NCBI RefSeq assembly: GCF_900156065.1
Contig: NZ_FTNF01000007.1
Span: forward strand, 124,001 to 188,000
Direction: 5' to 3'
Length of the DNA stretch: 64,000 nt
Source of the DNA: Micromonospora avicenniae
GTDB lineage: Bacteria; Actinomycetota; Actinomycetes; Mycobacteriales; Micromonosporaceae
Shown here: one piece after another, positions 44,781 to 54,367 of the stretch
Layout: each line of letters starts with the position of its first letter
Numbering within the stretch: the first letter of the stretch is position 1
The notes under the pieces: generated by a model
Told to the model about the DNA's origin: nothing
Database searches by the model: none
Seen by the model: only the letters and a program-made list of their open reading frames with translations
Program-made: the position numbers and the translations under genes

Positions 44781-44872
44781 CTCCAGCCGCGGGCGTCCGT
44801 CCAAACGGGAGGGGTGGGCACGGTCACGTGATCCCGGTGCCCCGTCGTGCTGCGCCCGGCGGCCGAGAGCGA

Positions 44873-44878
44873 TAGGTT
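44873..44878 (+). promoter_or_regulatory. -10 element TAGGTT
   Basis: TAGGTT, six bases before a GTG at 44885; leaderless-type start of the small secreted protein gene. Confidence 0.45.
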
Positions 44879-44884
44879 AGTCAC

Positions 44885-45259
44885 GTGATGTCCGTAGCGT
44901 CCGCTCGCCCCACCTGGCGGGCCGCGCTGCGTTCGTTGGGCGAGATGACCCGCCTTGCCGTGGCCGCGCTCGCACTCACCGTCGGGCTGGGTGCCGCCGC
45001 CCCAGCACCGGCCGGGCCACCGGCCACCGTCGCCCAGCTGCAGCCCAACGTGGTCAGCAGCCAGGTCGAAGTGCTGCGGCCCGAGGTCGCGCCGGTGGCC
45101 GAGCGGCTGTCCCCGACCGACACTCCCGTGCGTCGTCCGGTCCGCGGGCCGATCCTCGCCACCCCGGCCGCCGGCACCATGACGCCGGCGCCCGAAACGT
45201 CCACGGCCTTGGACGCCGGCCGGGTCACGCCCGGTCGCCGCGGTCCGCCGCTCGCCTGA
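44885..45259 (+). CDS. Small putative secreted protein
   Basis: 124 residues from the leaderless-type GTG (an ATG follows directly). A hydrophobic segment (EMTRLAVAALALTVGLGAAA) then PAPAGPPATV suggests a signal peptide or anchor; the remainder is Pro/Thr/Ala rich with no predicted domain. An internal ATG at 44945 would give a more conventional signal peptide. No family recognised. Confidence 0.55.
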   Translation: MMSVASARPTWRAALRSLGEMTRLAVAALALTVGLGAAAPAPAGPPATVAQLQPNVVSSQVEVLRPEVAPVAERLSPTDTPVRRPVRGPILATPAAGTMTPAPETSTALDAGRVTPGRRGPPLA

Positions 45260-45536
45260 CCCGAGGGTCATCCGCCCCGGCTCCGACGGCCCCGCCCAGA
45301 CCCTGACCGACGTCACTCCCGGTCTCGGCTCGCGGGGGCTGAACGGCCCGTCGCCCCGGCTTCGCGGCCGCCGCGCCCGTCCGTCGTATCGGATGCCCGC
45401 CGTGCCCGCACCGCACCGGGCCCGACCGGTCCTCCCGACGACGTGTCGCGACGTCGGACGGAACCCTCCACCCAGTCGTCATTCCGCTCACCAGCGGGTC
45501 AGATCGTTCACTTCCGACACCGACCACGAGGTGCAG

Positions 45537-46334
45537 ATGATGCAGACCGTCCTCTCCGCCGTCCTGCCCGATGTGCCCCGCGCCGCCGTGATCTGGCTGA
45601 GTTTGCTCGCCGTCGTGGGCGTCGCCGTCGCCGCCCTGCTGCTCCGGCCGGGCCGGCTCGCGATCGACGCCGCCAAGCGGGTCCGGAGCGCAGCCATGCC
45701 GAGCCCGCTCGAACTCGCCGAGGAGGAGCGCGAGCGGACCCGTTACTCGCAGGAGGTCGCCGTGGCCGCCGAGCGCGCCACCGCCACCGCGCAACGGCAG
45801 CGCGCGGAGTGGCTCGCCGCGCAGGAGGCGGTCGAGGTGGCCTGGCAGGCGTACGAGGCCGCCGAGGCGGACGTACGCCGGCTGAGCGCCGCCGCTGCCA
45901 TGCCGCTCCCGCGTACCGCCCGCACCCCGTCCGAGTACGTCGACCGTGAGCGCTACCTGCACCGTGCGGCGCTGGACGCGTACTGGCAGCGGGAACTCTC
46001 CGTCGAGCAGCTCAGCGACGTGTTCGCGCACCGCAACGGCTGGGACCCGCGACTGCACCCGGTGGAACAGGAGTTGGTGCTGCGCCGGGCGGTACGCGAC
46101 AACCTCCTCGCCCGCCACCAGGCGGCACGGGAGCAGGAGCAGGCCGCGTGGCGGGAGGCCGAGCGCGCTGTCGCGGCGGCCCGGAGCCTCCGGGAGGAGG
46201 CGTTCGCCGCCACCGGCCGCCGGGTCGAGGACGCCCAGTCGGTGCTGCCGCTGAGCGAGGTCGCCCAGCCGGCGGAGCAGACGCGGGAGAACCAGGTCGT
46301 GGCGCGGGGCCGGGCGGCCGTGCCGGCGTACTGA
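45537..46334 (+). CDS. Membrane-anchored coiled-coil protein
   Basis: 265 residues from ATG after GAGGTG. One membrane helix (AAVIWLSLLAVVGVAVAALL) near the N-terminus, then long charged helices (EEERERTRYSQEVAVAAERA, RQRAEWLAAQEAVEVAWQAY, RHQAAREQEQAAWREAERAV) that should form coiled coils in the cytoplasm. A middle part (DVFAHRNGWDPRLHPVEQEL) looks folded. No family recognised; scaffold-like by composition. Confidence 0.72.
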   Translation: MMQTVLSAVLPDVPRAAVIWLSLLAVVGVAVAALLLRPGRLAIDAAKRVRSAAMPSPLELAEEERERTRYSQEVAVAAERATATAQRQRAEWLAAQEAVEVAWQAYEAAEADVRRLSAAAAMPLPRTARTPSEYVDRERYLHRAALDAYWQRELSVEQLSDVFAHRNGWDPRLHPVEQELVLRRAVRDNLLARHQAAREQEQAAWREAERAVAAARSLREEAFAATGRRVEDAQSVLPLSEVAQPAEQTRENQVVARGRAAVPAY

Positions 46335-46445
46335 GCAGCGCTGCCGCCGGGAGGCGCACGCGGTGAAGGCAGCCGGGCCGGGGCGTCGTCCGCCGGTACG
46401 TGGTGGTCGATGGCCCGGCATCGGGTGGGCGCGGCCCGATTGGGT

Positions 46446-46451
46446 TAGCGT
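46446..46451 (+). promoter_or_regulatory. -10 element of leaderless DUF1232 gene
   Basis: TAGCGT, six bases before the ATG at 46458. Confidence 0.5.
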
Positions 46452-46457
46452 GACCGC

Positions 46458-46802
46458 ATGTCCCGGGAAGCGTGGATCGTCGTCCTCGTCATCGCTGGCA
46501 TCGTGCTGCTCGCGACGCTGGTCGGCGTCGTGGTGCTGGCCGTCCGGGTGGTACGGACGCATCGCCTGCTCACCTCGCTCGGCGCGAGCGGCAAGCTGGC
46601 GCTCTACGGCGCGCTCCTCTACACGATCTTCCCGATCGACCTGCTGCCCGATCCGATCTACCTGGACGACATGGGCATCCTCGCCGGCACGCTGTTCTAC
46701 CTCACCCGGCTGGTCCAGAAGCACCGGGCGGCCGCGCGCCAGCTGCCGGGTCAGCCGTACGCTCCACCGGGGACCGGGCACGACCGCCGGCCCGTTCCAT
46801 GA
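46458..46802 (+). CDS. DUF1232 (YkvA-like) membrane protein
   Basis: 114 residues. An N-terminal helix (AWIVVLVIAGIVLLATLVGV) and the DUF1232 hallmark YTIFPIDLLPDPIYLDDMGI with a following helix. YkvA-type proteins are small membrane proteins of unknown role. The start is supported by a leaderless -10 element. Confidence 0.85.
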   Translation: MSREAWIVVLVIAGIVLLATLVGVVVLAVRVVRTHRLLTSLGASGKLALYGALLYTIFPIDLLPDPIYLDDMGILAGTLFYLTRLVQKHRAAARQLPGQPYAPPGTGHDRRPVP

Positions 46803-46832
46803 TCGGTCGACGGCGGGAGGCGGGGGACGGAG

Positions 46833-47240
46833 ATGCCGGGGGCGCACCTGTTGGACGTACGTGACGACCGGGTCGTCGCCTTCTGCCGGGAACGGCACCT
46901 CGCCACGCTCACCACGCTCCGCCCGGACGGTACCCCGCACGTGGTGCCGGTCGGGGTGACGCTGGACCCGGCGTCCGGCCTCGCCCGGGTGATCACCTCG
47001 GCCGCTTCCCGCAAGGCTCGGCACGTCGCCGCTGCCGGCCCTCAGGGCGCACCGGTGGCGCTCTGCCATGTCGACGGCCGCCGCTGGCTCACCATCGAGG
47101 GCCGCGCGGTCGTACGGACGGACGCGGCCGCGGTCGCCGAGGCGGAACGCCGGTACGCGGAGCGTTATCGCACCCCGCGTCCCAATCCGGAGCGGGTCGT
47201 CGTCGAGGTCACCGTCACCCGGGTCTTGGGCAGTTTGTGA
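46833..47240 (+). CDS. PPOX-class F420-type oxidoreductase
   Basis: 135 residues, a split-barrel flavin fold: FCRERHLATLTTLRPDGTPH, VVPVGVTLDPASGLARVIT, SRKARHVAAAGPQGAPVALC and WLTIEGRAVVRTD. This is the Rv1155-like PPOX group of mycobacteria and relatives that binds F420 (or FMN). Substrate unknown. GACGGAG lies before the ATG. Confidence 0.87.
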   Translation: MPGAHLLDVRDDRVVAFCRERHLATLTTLRPDGTPHVVPVGVTLDPASGLARVITSAASRKARHVAAAGPQGAPVALCHVDGRRWLTIEGRAVVRTDAAAVAEAERRYAERYRTPRPNPERVVVEVTVTRVLGSL

Positions 47241-47323
47241 AATATGCCGCGCGGTGCGCCACGCCCGCGCGCCACGATGTCGCCTACCCCGCAAGATCGT
47301 ACGGGCGCGCCGCACCAGCGCGG

Positions 47324-47401
47324 CAAGATCGCGCTTGATCTAGGAAATAGTGGCCTCCGATCGCAGGGACGCCACTATTTCCCTGTTGCAGCATGATCTT
47401 G
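47324..47401. repeat. 78-base intergenic palindrome (CAAGATC/AGTGGC family)
   Basis: Outer arms CAAGATC and GATCTTG; inner 12-bp perfect stem GGAAATAGTGGC (47343-47354) with GCCACTATTTCC (47371-47382) and 16-base loop. The stem differs from the copy at 22605 by one base with the matching change on the other side. It also aligns end to end with 62556-62634. Confidence 0.85.
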
Positions 47402-47647
47402 TGGCGCGATCTGGTCGCGATCTGACGGAACGCGACACCGACAGCGTGTGACACGAAGGACGTCCCTTCGCAAAACGCCGACAAGTACGTGCGGGACGCC
47501 CGAAAGTGCGTAACGGGACGCGGGCACCGGGGTCGCCGGCCGCCGGAATGCCGGCCGGAGCAGGGCCGTTACAACCGCGGGACGCCCGTGGGCCGTACGG
47601 TCCGCGCGTCGTTCCGCAGCTGAGCCGAGCCCCCTGTCCCGGTGCGT

Positions 47648-47666
47648 GCGCCTCCATCGGAGGCGC
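47648..47666 (+). promoter_or_regulatory. Hairpin in leader of C39 peptidase gene
   Basis: GCGCCTCC-ATC-GGAGGCGC, 8-bp stem and three-base loop, ending 23 bases before the ATG. It hides a GGAGG sequence and could regulate translation; inference. Confidence 0.4.
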
Positions 47667-47689
47667 CACCCCCGATTGGAGCCCGACCC

Positions 47690-48352
47690 ATGAACCCCAT
47701 CCTTCACAAGAGCGGTCTCTCCGTGGCCGGCCTGCTCGTCGCCGGCGGGTGCGCGCTGGGTCCCGCGGTGGCCGCACCCGCCGCCCCGCCCCAGACCGGG
47801 CCCACGGCCACGTCCGCGCAGGCCGACAAGGGTGGCCACGACCGGCGGGCCGAGCGCCTCGTGAACGTGGACTACCAGGCCCAGCCGAACTTCTTCTACT
47901 GCGGACCCGCCGCGACGCGGATCGCGCTCTCCGCGCAGGGCAAGGAGATCTCGCAGGACGACGTCGCCGCACTGCTGGGCACCACCGAGGCGGGCACCCC
48001 GTCCGCCCTGGACACCACCCGGGTGCTCAACCAGCTGACCGGCGGCAGGTACCGGACCACCGAGATTCCGGACTCGACGGCCAAGCCGAGCGAGGTGGAG
48101 CGTCTGCGTACCGACGCGATGAAGGCGCTCGACGACGGGCGTCCGGTGGTGGCGAACGTCAAGGGCACGGCCGTGGACACCAACGGCGTTCCGCACTCGT
48201 ACGAGGGTGGCCACTACGTGACCCTGATCGGCTACCGGGACGGCGGCGACAGCATCCGGATCGCCGACCCGGCCGACCCGGCCGACAGCGAGTACTGGAT
48301 GCCCCTCGCCAAGGTCGCCAACTGGATCGCGGAGCGCGGCTACTCCGCCTGA
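47690..48352 (+). CDS. Secreted C39-like cysteine peptidase
   Basis: 220 residues from ATG with GGAG upstream. Signal sequence (SGLSVAGLLVAGGCALGPAV to AAPAAP), then a papain-like C39_2 domain: Cys71 in NFFYCGPAATRIAL, His175 in EGGHYVTLIGY and Asp193 in IADPADPADS. Likely an exported peptidase acting at or beyond the wall; substrate unknown. The Cys in the signal region (VAGGC) leaves lipidation possible. Confidence 0.85.
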   Translation: MNPILHKSGLSVAGLLVAGGCALGPAVAAPAAPPQTGPTATSAQADKGGHDRRAERLVNVDYQAQPNFFYCGPAATRIALSAQGKEISQDDVAALLGTTEAGTPSALDTTRVLNQLTGGRYRTTEIPDSTAKPSEVERLRTDAMKALDDGRPVVANVKGTAVDTNGVPHSYEGGHYVTLIGYRDGGDSIRIADPADPADSEYWMPLAKVANWIAERGYSA

Positions 48353-48360
48353 TCCGAGCA

Positions 48361-49704
48361 TCACCGCGCCGGGCTGCTCCTGCGGGGGCGCCCGGTGCTC
48401 CGCGTTCTCCTGGCCCGGTTGCTGGTACGCAACGAAGAGCGACGGGACAATCGGGCGTCCCTGGTGGAGAAGTTCCGCTTGGCGGCCCGGTGCAGCCGGC
48501 GGTGCACCAACGGACGAATCGAGTGCTGCCCGGCAGCGGCCGCCGTACGAACGAGCCGGTTCGCTTCGGCGGGCTCGTAACCGGTGGCCCGGAGCAGGTC
48601 GCTGGCGCTGGCCCGGAGATCGGTGGTCAGGGTGTCGCCGAACGAGTGGACGCCGTGCGCCCACGCCCGGCCGGCGAGGTCGGCGGCCTCCAGGACGAGC
48701 GCCCGGGTCCGCTCGGGTTTGTCGTCCAGCCGGCACTCCTCGCGCATCTTCAGCACCGATTCGGACAGCCGCACGAAGGCGCCAGGTAGCTCGTCCGGAA
48801 TGGGTTCCTTGTACTGGATGGCGGTCGCCGACCGTCTCGCCATGACCCGGACGTTCAGCACCAGCCGTTCGACGTGCGTCAGGCTGTTGGCGTACCGGTG
48901 GAACTGCCTTCGCCGGTGCCAGCGTGCCGGGGCCAGCGTGACCACCTCCTCCGCCCCGCTCAGCGCCTCGTTCAACCGGCCGATGTCGGCTTCGAGGCCG
49001 CGCACCCGCTCCAGGGATCGGATCGACCGGTCCGCGTCACGCTGCCGAAGGGCGACGCCGATCTCACCGAGTTGGTCGGCGATCGCCGAGAAGACCGGTG
49101 ACGCCGCCCGGTCCAGCACCCGGATCGGGTTGACGGGCAGCAGCAGCACGACGACGACCAGACCGATCCCGCCCCCGATCAGCGCGTCGAAGATCCGGGG
49201 CAGTTCGAGATTGCCCTCCATCGGGGTCAGTGTGGAGATCAGGACGGCCGTACCACCCGCCTGGCCGACCAGCGCGCCGCCCCGGCCGGCCACCAGCAGC
49301 GCGGTCGCGATCGCCAGGCCCACCACCAGCCCGGTCTGCCAGGCGCCGATACCGAGGAAGTAGCGCAGCAGGTCGCCGATCACGATGCCGAGCCCCACCC
49401 CGCCCAGCAACTCGAAGGTGCGCCGGGCGCGCTGCCCGATCGCGGATGCGATGGTGGCGACGGCGGCCGCAGGGGCGAACACGTGCATACCGCTGCCGAA
49501 CAACGTCTGCGCGATGAGGGTGGCGAGCGCCGCGGCGAGCCCGGCCTGCACCGCGATCACGAGGATGACCTCCAGTTGGCGCATCCGCGCCTTGCCCTCC
49601 TCGCCACCACGGCGCCGGGCGTGCCGGAGGTGCTTGCCGCTCTGTGCGGCGGCCATGCCCAGTGGCGACCGTTCGGGTTCCTGCTCAGGACGGTCGTCGG
49701 TCAT
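48361..49704 (-). CDS. FUSC-like aromatic-acid exporter family protein
   Basis: 447 residues from ATG at 49704. N-terminal half has about six helices (LEVILVIAVQAGLAAALATL, VFAPAAAVATIASAIGQRAR, GLGIVIGDLLRYFLGIGAWQ, IGGGIGLVVVVLLLPVNPIR), the FUSC/DUF939 layout; the C-terminal half is cytoplasmic and helical with a very basic end. Family members export aromatic acids or drugs, or have unknown roles. It converges on the C39 gene with only eight bases between stops. A longer in-frame extension upstream overlaps the MT0933-type gene and is not credible. Confidence 0.85.
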   Translation of the reverse strand: MTDDRPEQEPERSPLGMAAAQSGKHLRHARRRGGEEGKARMRQLEVILVIAVQAGLAAALATLIAQTLFGSGMHVFAPAAAVATIASAIGQRARRTFELLGGVGLGIVIGDLLRYFLGIGAWQTGLVVGLAIATALLVAGRGGALVGQAGGTAVLISTLTPMEGNLELPRIFDALIGGGIGLVVVVLLLPVNPIRVLDRAASPVFSAIADQLGEIGVALRQRDADRSIRSLERVRGLEADIGRLNEALSGAEEVVTLAPARWHRRRQFHRYANSLTHVERLVLNVRVMARRSATAIQYKEPIPDELPGAFVRLSESVLKMREECRLDDKPERTRALVLEAADLAGRAWAHGVHSFGDTLTTDLRASASDLLRATGYEPAEANRLVRTAAAAGQHSIRPLVHRRLHRAAKRNFSTRDARLSRRSSLRTSNRARRTRSTGRPRRSSPAR

Positions 49705-49870
49705 GACGGTAGTTACCCCGCCCGGGACAGGCGAATCGTTGGTCGCGGCCGCTCTTGCCCGCGACGTTCGGGCGATTCTCGCCACCGTGCGACGTCCGGG
49801 GCGACAAATCCGTCCGGACAGGAGCTTCCCGGGGAGCCGTGACACGGCACCCCGGGAACGGCGTTTCGCC

Positions 49871-50053
49871 TCAGCGCGCCTGGTCGCCCTCACCGGTACG
49901 CGCCTGGGCCCGGTCGACGGCCTTGTCGATCTGGTCGTCGTACTTGCCGCCGGTGCGTTTGTTGGCCATCTCGCCGCCCTTTTCCAGCGCCCGGTCGATC
50001 TGCTTGTCGTGCTTGTTCGCGAAATCCTTGGCCTTGTCCATGAAGTCACTCAC
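49871..50053 (-). CDS. MT0933-type antitoxin-like protein
   Basis: 60 residues from GTG with GAGGAGG upstream: SDFMDKAKDFANKHDKQIDR, ALEKGGEMANKRTGGKYDDQ, IDKAVDRAQARTGEGDQAR. It closely fits the MT0933 (Rv0909-like) family, classed as antitoxins in mycobacteria. No toxin ORF adjoins it, so here it may be a CsbD-like stress protein instead. Confidence 0.85.
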   Translation of the reverse strand: MSDFMDKAKDFANKHDKQIDRALEKGGEMANKRTGGKYDDQIDKAVDRAQARTGEGDQAR

Positions 50054-50117
50054 GGCATACCTCCTCGGTCCGGGCATCGAACCTGATGTCTTCCCAGGGC
50101 CTGCGACGGCAAACTGG

Positions 50118-50765
50118 TCAGCGGGTGAGGTGCCTGGTGAACCAGTCACCGGCGGCGGCCGTGACCTGGTCGAGGGTGCCGGGTTCCTCGAAGAGGTGGG
50201 TGGCGCCGGGCACGATGTGCAGCTCGACCGTGCCGGACAGTTGAGCGCGTGCCTGCTCGTTGAGGGCGATCACCTCGTCGTCGAGGCCGCCCACGAGCAG
50301 CAGGGTCGGGGCGCGTACCGCGGCGAGCGCGGAGCGGGCCAGGTCCGGCCGGCCTCCGCGGGAGACCACCGCATCCACCTGCCCGGGCCGGGCCGCCGCG
50401 CTGACCAGTGCCGCGGCAGCGCCGGTGCTGGCACCGAAGAGACCGATCGGAAGGCCGCGTGTCGCCTGCTCGGCGCCCAGCCAGTCGACGATCGCCGCCA
50501 GCCGGTCGGCGAGCAGTTCGATGTTGAAGCGCAGCTCGGCGGTACGGGAGTCCACCGCGTCCTCGGCCGGCGTGAGCAGGTCGACCAGCACGGTGCCGAG
50601 CGCGCGTTCGTTGAGTATGCGGGCGACCGCGACATTGCGGGGACTGTGCCGGGAGCTGCCACTGCCGTGCGCGAAGAGCACCACCCCGACGGAATCGGCC
50701 GGAAGGATCACGTCGGCCACCAGCTCCACGTTTCCGACCGGAATCGTCACCTCACGCACGTCCAT
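50118..50765 (-). CDS. Dienelactone-hydrolase-like alpha/beta hydrolase
   Basis: 215 residues. VGVVLFAHGSGSSRHSPRNV (oxyanion region), nucleophile Ser in LFGASTGAAAALVSA, acid in LLVGGLDDEVIALNEQ and His in VPGATHLFEEPGT complete a catalytic triad. This branch is close to phosphoribosyltransferase-linked hydrolases of unknown substrate. ATG follows GGAGG. Cytoplasmic. Confidence 0.87.
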   Translation of the reverse strand: MDVREVTIPVGNVELVADVILPADSVGVVLFAHGSGSSRHSPRNVAVARILNERALGTVLVDLLTPAEDAVDSRTAELRFNIELLADRLAAIVDWLGAEQATRGLPIGLFGASTGAAAALVSAAARPGQVDAVVSRGGRPDLARSALAAVRAPTLLLVGGLDDEVIALNEQARAQLSGTVELHIVPGATHLFEEPGTLDQVTAAAGDWFTRHLTR

Positions 50766-50991
50766 GCCCTGACCTCCGCCCGCGGGCCACTGCGCCCGGC
50801 GGGGACCGTCTTACCCCGCCGGGCGCAGCGCAAGCCTGCCGGGCCGAGAGCCGGCGCGCCGGCGGCCGCGCCCTGCCGACCCAGGGCCGCCGCCGGTGCC
50901 GTGGCGTTTGTCGACGGGCGCGTCGGGTAGGCGACGATCGACCGCAGACCGTGTCGGCGCAGCCGCGCCCCGACGGATCGCGAGGATCACC

Positions 50992-51192
50992 ATGGCCCAG
51001 CAGCGGCAGACGTCCCGGCAGCAACAGGCGTCCCGACATAAGCAGAGGTCCGAGGAGGAGAGCCGGCTACAGTCGGCCGAACGCAACAAGGACTGGGCGG
51101 ACAACGCCGCCCACGCGCGTACGGCCGACGATCCCCGGACGATGGCACCGCGTGACGCGGGAGGCCGCCCCTCGACGGGTGACCGTTTCTGA
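50992..51192 (+). CDS. Small hydrophilic hypothetical protein
   Basis: 66 residues, Gln/Arg/Ser rich and probably disordered (MAQQRQTSRQQQASRHKQRS, EEESRLQSAERNKDWADNAA). GAGGATC precedes the ATG. No family recognised. A terminator follows. Confidence 0.6.
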   Translation: MAQQRQTSRQQQASRHKQRSEEESRLQSAERNKDWADNAAHARTADDPRTMAPRDAGGRPSTGDRF

Positions 51193-51203
51193 CCTGGGCA
51201 TCA

Positions 51204-51235
51204 CGGTCGGGGTGGGCAGCGTCCCGCCCCGACCG
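51204..51235. terminator. Bidirectional stem-loop terminator
   Basis: CGGTCGGGGTGGG pairs with CCCGCCCCGACCG, 13 bp with one T-G pair and a six-base loop, between convergent genes. Confidence 0.75.
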
Positions 51236-51239
51236 CCCG

Positions 51240-53612
51240 TCACGGCTCGGTCTCCGGCAGCCGGAGCAGCGGCGACCGGCCGGGCGGGTGCTCCGGGGCC
51301 GGTCCGGCGGGATGCGCCGCGGGAATCGGCACCGTCACCGGCTCGTCGCAGGTGACCCGGATGGTCTGACCGTGATGGCGCAGTTCGACCACGTCGTCCG
51401 GGTCGGCGTGGCGCAACGCGTACGTCGTCTGGTGCGGCCGCACGTCCACCCGCAGTCGCCGCCCCCGCCACAGGAGCGAGAACTCCAGGCGGCTCAGCTT
51501 GCTGGAGAGCCGGGGTGCGAACGACAACGTGCCGTCGTGGTCACGTAGCCCGCCGAACCCGGCCACCAGAGCGATCCAGGCGCCCGCGAGCGAAGCCATG
51601 TGCACACCGTCGCGGGTGTTCTCGTTCAGGTCGTGCAGGTCCATCAGCGCGGCTTCGCGCAGGTAGCTGTGCGCCAACTCCGGGTGACCGACCTCGACGG
51701 CCAGCACCGCCTGGGTGCAGGCCGACAGAGACGAGTCCCGCACCGTACGTCGCTCGTAGTAGAGGAAGTTCCGCAGCTTCTGCTCCGGGGTGAACGCGTC
51801 ACCCCGCCAGTGCATGGCCAGCACCAGGTCCGACTGCTTGATCACCTGCTTCCGGTACAGGTCGAAGTACGGGTAGTGCAGCAGCAGCGGGTACTTCTCC
51901 GACGGGGTGTGCAGGAAGTCCCACTCCTGGAGCCGGGTGAACCCCTCCACCTGCTGGTGCACGTCGACGTCGTCGTCGTACGGGAGGTGCATGTCCGACG
52001 CGGCGTCCCGCCAGCTCGCCGCCTCCTCGTCGGTGACGCCGAGGTGCACCGCGTCGTCCCGGTAGCGGTTCACCAGCTCGGCGGCGAAGAGCAGGTTCCG
52101 CTGCGCCATCAGGTTGGTGTAGATGTTGTCGTTCTTGACCGCCGTGTACTCGTCCGGCCCGGTCACCCCGTCGATGTGGAACTTGCCGTGCCGGTCGTGG
52201 TGGCCGATGGAGCGCCACAGCCGGGCGGTCTCCACCAGCAGTTCCAGACCGATCTCGCGCTCCAGCTGGTCGTCCCCGGTGACCAGCACGTACCGGCGCA
52301 GCGCGTCGGCGATGTCGGCGGCGATGTGGAACGCCGCGGTGCCCGCCGGCCAGTATCCGGAGGATTCGGGACCCTCGATCGTGCGCCAGGGGAAGGCCGC
52401 GCCCTTCAGGTTCAACGTCTGGGCCCGCTCCCGGGCCGAATCGAGGGTCGCGTGCCGCCAGTGCAGCGCGTTGCGGACCGCGCTCGGCTGGGTATAGGTG
52501 AGCACCGGCAGCACGAACATCTCGGTGTCCCAGAACGCGTGCCCGTCGTACCCCGGACCGGTGAGCCCCTTGGCCGAGATCGGCCGGCGTTCGGCGCGGG
52601 CGCCGGCCTGGAGCACGTGGAAGAGGCCGAAGCGGACCGCCTGCTGCACCTCCGGGTCACCCTCGACCCGGACGTCCGACGCGTCCCAGAACTCGTCGAG
52701 GTAGGCCCGCTGGTCGCGGCAGAGCCCGTCCCAACCGTCGAGCCGCGCTGCGGCCAGCGCCGCGCCGACCTGGTCACGCAGCGCCGGCAGTGACCGCCGG
52801 CTGGACCAGCCGTACGTCAGGTACTTGACCACCCGAAGTTTCTCGCCCGGCCGGAGCACGCAGCCGATCGTGGTGCGGACCCAGTCCTCGTACCCTTCGG
52901 ACTCGATGCTCGTGCGCTCGGGCCCGTACACCTCGTGATCCATGGCGGCGGCGACGCGCAGCCCGGAGACCTTGGTCCGGTGGACGAGCAGCCCGCCGTC
53001 ATCGGTGGTCAGCTCCTCCTCCGCCTGCAACGGCGATTCGAGCACCGCCGCCACCCGGGGGTCCCGGCTCTGCGCCGGCAGCGACTCGTTCGCGACGAGC
53101 TCCGACTGGAGGATCAACCGCAGCGGCTCGCCGACCGCCTCCACCTCGTAGTTGATCGCGGCCACCGACCGTTGGGTGAACGAGACCAGCCGGGTGGTGC
53201 GGACCTTGACCTCGCGGCCGGACGGCGAACGCCAGTGCACCTCCCGGTGCAGGGTCCCGGCGCGCATGTCGAGGATGCGCTCGTGCGAGAGCACCTCGCC
53301 GTAGCGGACGTCGAGCGGCTCGTCGTCGACCAGCAGCCGGATCAGCTTGCCGTTTGTCACGTTGACGATGGTCTGGCCGGACTCGGGGAAGCCGTACCCG
53401 GCCTCCGCGTACGGCAACGGGCGCAGCTCGTAGAAGGAGTTCAGGTAGGTGCCGGGCAGACCGTGCGGCTCCCCCTCGTCCAGGTTGCCGCGCAGACCGA
53501 TGTGGCCGTTGGAGAGCGCGAAGACCGACTCGGACTGGGCCAGCACGTCCATGTCCAGCCGGATCTCCCGGACGTGCCACGGATCGACCGGATAGGCCCG
53601 CTCCCTGATCAT
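51240..53612 (-). CDS. GH65 glycoside phosphorylase (kojibiose/maltose/trehalose type)
   Basis: 790 residues. N-terminal beta-sandwich ([20 protein letters not shown]), helical linker, and an (alpha/alpha)6 catalytic barrel with [35 protein letters not shown] and [16 protein letters not shown], where Glu488 is the general acid. Lys/phosphate-binding residues are expected near [14 protein letters not shown]65 enzymes split alpha-glucosyl disaccharides with phosphate to beta-glucose-1-phosphate plus glucose. The coupled beta-phosphoglucomutase gene supports this; the exact disaccharide is not readable. ATG overlaps the upstream gene by four bases (ATGA). Confidence 0.93.
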   Translation of the reverse strand: MIRERAYPVDPWHVREIRLDMDVLAQSESVFALSNGHIGLRGNLDEGEPHGLPGTYLNSFYELRPLPYAEAGYGFPESGQTIVNVTNGKLIRLLVDDEPLDVRYGEVLSHERILDMRAGTLHREVHWRSPSGREVKVRTTRLVSFTQRSVAAINYEVEAVGEPLRLILQSELVANESLPAQSRDPRVAAVLESPLQAEEELTTDDGGLLVHRTKVSGLRVAAAMDHEVYGPERTSIESEGYEDWVRTTIGCVLRPGEKLRVVKYLTYGWSSRRSLPALRDQVGAALAAARLDGWDGLCRDQRAYLDEFWDASDVRVEGDPEVQQAVRFGLFHVLQAGARAERRPISAKGLTGPGYDGHAFWDTEMFVLPVLTYTQPSAVRNALHWRHATLDSARERAQTLNLKGAAFPWRTIEGPESSGYWPAGTAAFHIAADIADALRRYVLVTGDDQLEREIGLELLVETARLWRSIGHHDRHGKFHIDGVTGPDEYTAVKNDNIYTNLMAQRNLLFAAELVNRYRDDAVHLGVTDEEAASWRDAASDMHLPYDDDVDVHQQVEGFTRLQEWDFLHTPSEKYPLLLHYPYFDLYRKQVIKQSDLVLAMHWRGDAFTPEQKLRNFLYYERRTVRDSSLSACTQAVLAVEVGHPELAHSYLREAALMDLHDLNENTRDGVHMASLAGAWIALVAGFGGLRDHDGTLSFAPRLSSKLSRLEFSLLWRGRRLRVDVRPHQTTYALRHADPDDVVELRHHGQTIRVTCDEPVTVPIPAAHPAGPAPEHPPGRSPLLRLPETEP

Positions 53613-54361
53613 GCGTCGCGCCCTTCGTCCAGCAGCTCGGACAGGTCTCGGACCACGACGTCGGCGCCGTGCGCGCGCAGCTCGTCCGCCTGGCCCACCC
53701 GGTCGACCCCCACCACGTAGCCGAAGCCACCGGCACGCCCAGCGGCCACGCCGGAGAGCGCGTCCTCGAAGACGGCCGCCCGGGACGGGTCGACGCCGAG
53801 CGCCCGCGCCCCGGCGAGGAAGGTGTCCGGTTCCGGCTTGCCGCGCAGGCCCTCGGCCCGGGCGACCAGTCCGTCCACCCGCGCCTCGATCAACGGCTCC
53901 AGTCCGGCGGCGGCGACCACCTCACGGCCGTTGGCGCTCGCCGTGACCACGGCCCGCCGCAGCCCGGCGGCGGCCGCCGCCTTCACGTACGCCACCGAGC
54001 CGGGGTATACGTCCACGCCACGGGTGCGCAGCTCGTGCAGGAGCAGGACGTTCTTGCGGTTGCCGATCCCGTTCACCGTCTCCGCCTCGGGCGGGTCGTC
54101 CGGCGAACCCTCCGGGAGCACGATCCCGCGGGAGGCCAGGAACGTCCGTACGCCGTCCGCGCGGGGCCGCCCGTCGACGTAGCGGTTGTAGTCGGGCCCG
54201 GGATCGAATGGCCGGTACGGATCTCCGGTGGCGGTGGCCCGCTGCCGCAGGAACGCGTTGAACGTCTCGGTCCAGGCCGCGTTGTGTACCCGGGCGGTCT
54301 GCGTCAGCACACCGTCAAGATCGAAGAGGCAGGCGGTCACATCAGCAGGCAGGCCCAGCAC
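53609..54361 (-). CDS. Beta-phosphoglucomutase-like HAD enzyme
   Basis: 250 residues. HAD motif [21 protein letters not shown] (Asp nucleophile and acid/base Asp), motif [11 protein letters not shown], motif [19 protein letters not shown] and motif [22 protein letters not shown]. With GH65 it would turn beta-glucose-1-phosphate into glucose-6-phosphate. A leaderless -10 (TAGATT, minus strand 54373-54368) sits six bases before the GTG start. Confidence 0.9.
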   Translation of the reverse strand: MLGLPADVTACLFDLDGVLTQTARVHNAAWTETFNAFLRQRATATGDPYRPFDPGPDYNRYVDGRPRADGVRTFLASRGIVLPEGSPDDPPEAETVNGIGNRKNVLLLHELRTRGVDVYPGSVAYVKAAAAAGLRRAVVTASANGREVVAAAGLEPLIEARVDGLVARAEGLRGKPEPDTFLAGARALGVDPSRAAVFEDALSGVAAGRAGGFGYVVGVDRVGQADELRAHGADVVVRDLSELLDEGRDA

Positions 54362-54367
54362 GTTCCG

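Larger units (their letters stand above)
47241..47689. other. 449-base intergenic region
   Basis: No gene I can support. It holds a 78-base palindrome (47324-47401) with a flanking GCAAGATCG repeat at 47291, a CGAAGG/CCTTCG hairpin near 47456, and a G+C-rich leader of the C39 peptidase gene ending in a strong hairpin (47648-47666). Confidence 0.6.

Noticed and set aside
49705..49720. Shared GGTAGTTACCCCG before the FUSC-like and thioesterase genes
   Set aside because: Matches near 49708 and 54930, but no consistent -35 partner or spacing; likely chance.
49705..50149. Toxin partner for the MT0933-type gene
   Set aside because: No ORF with HipA, MazF, PIN or nucleotidyltransferase features adjoins it.
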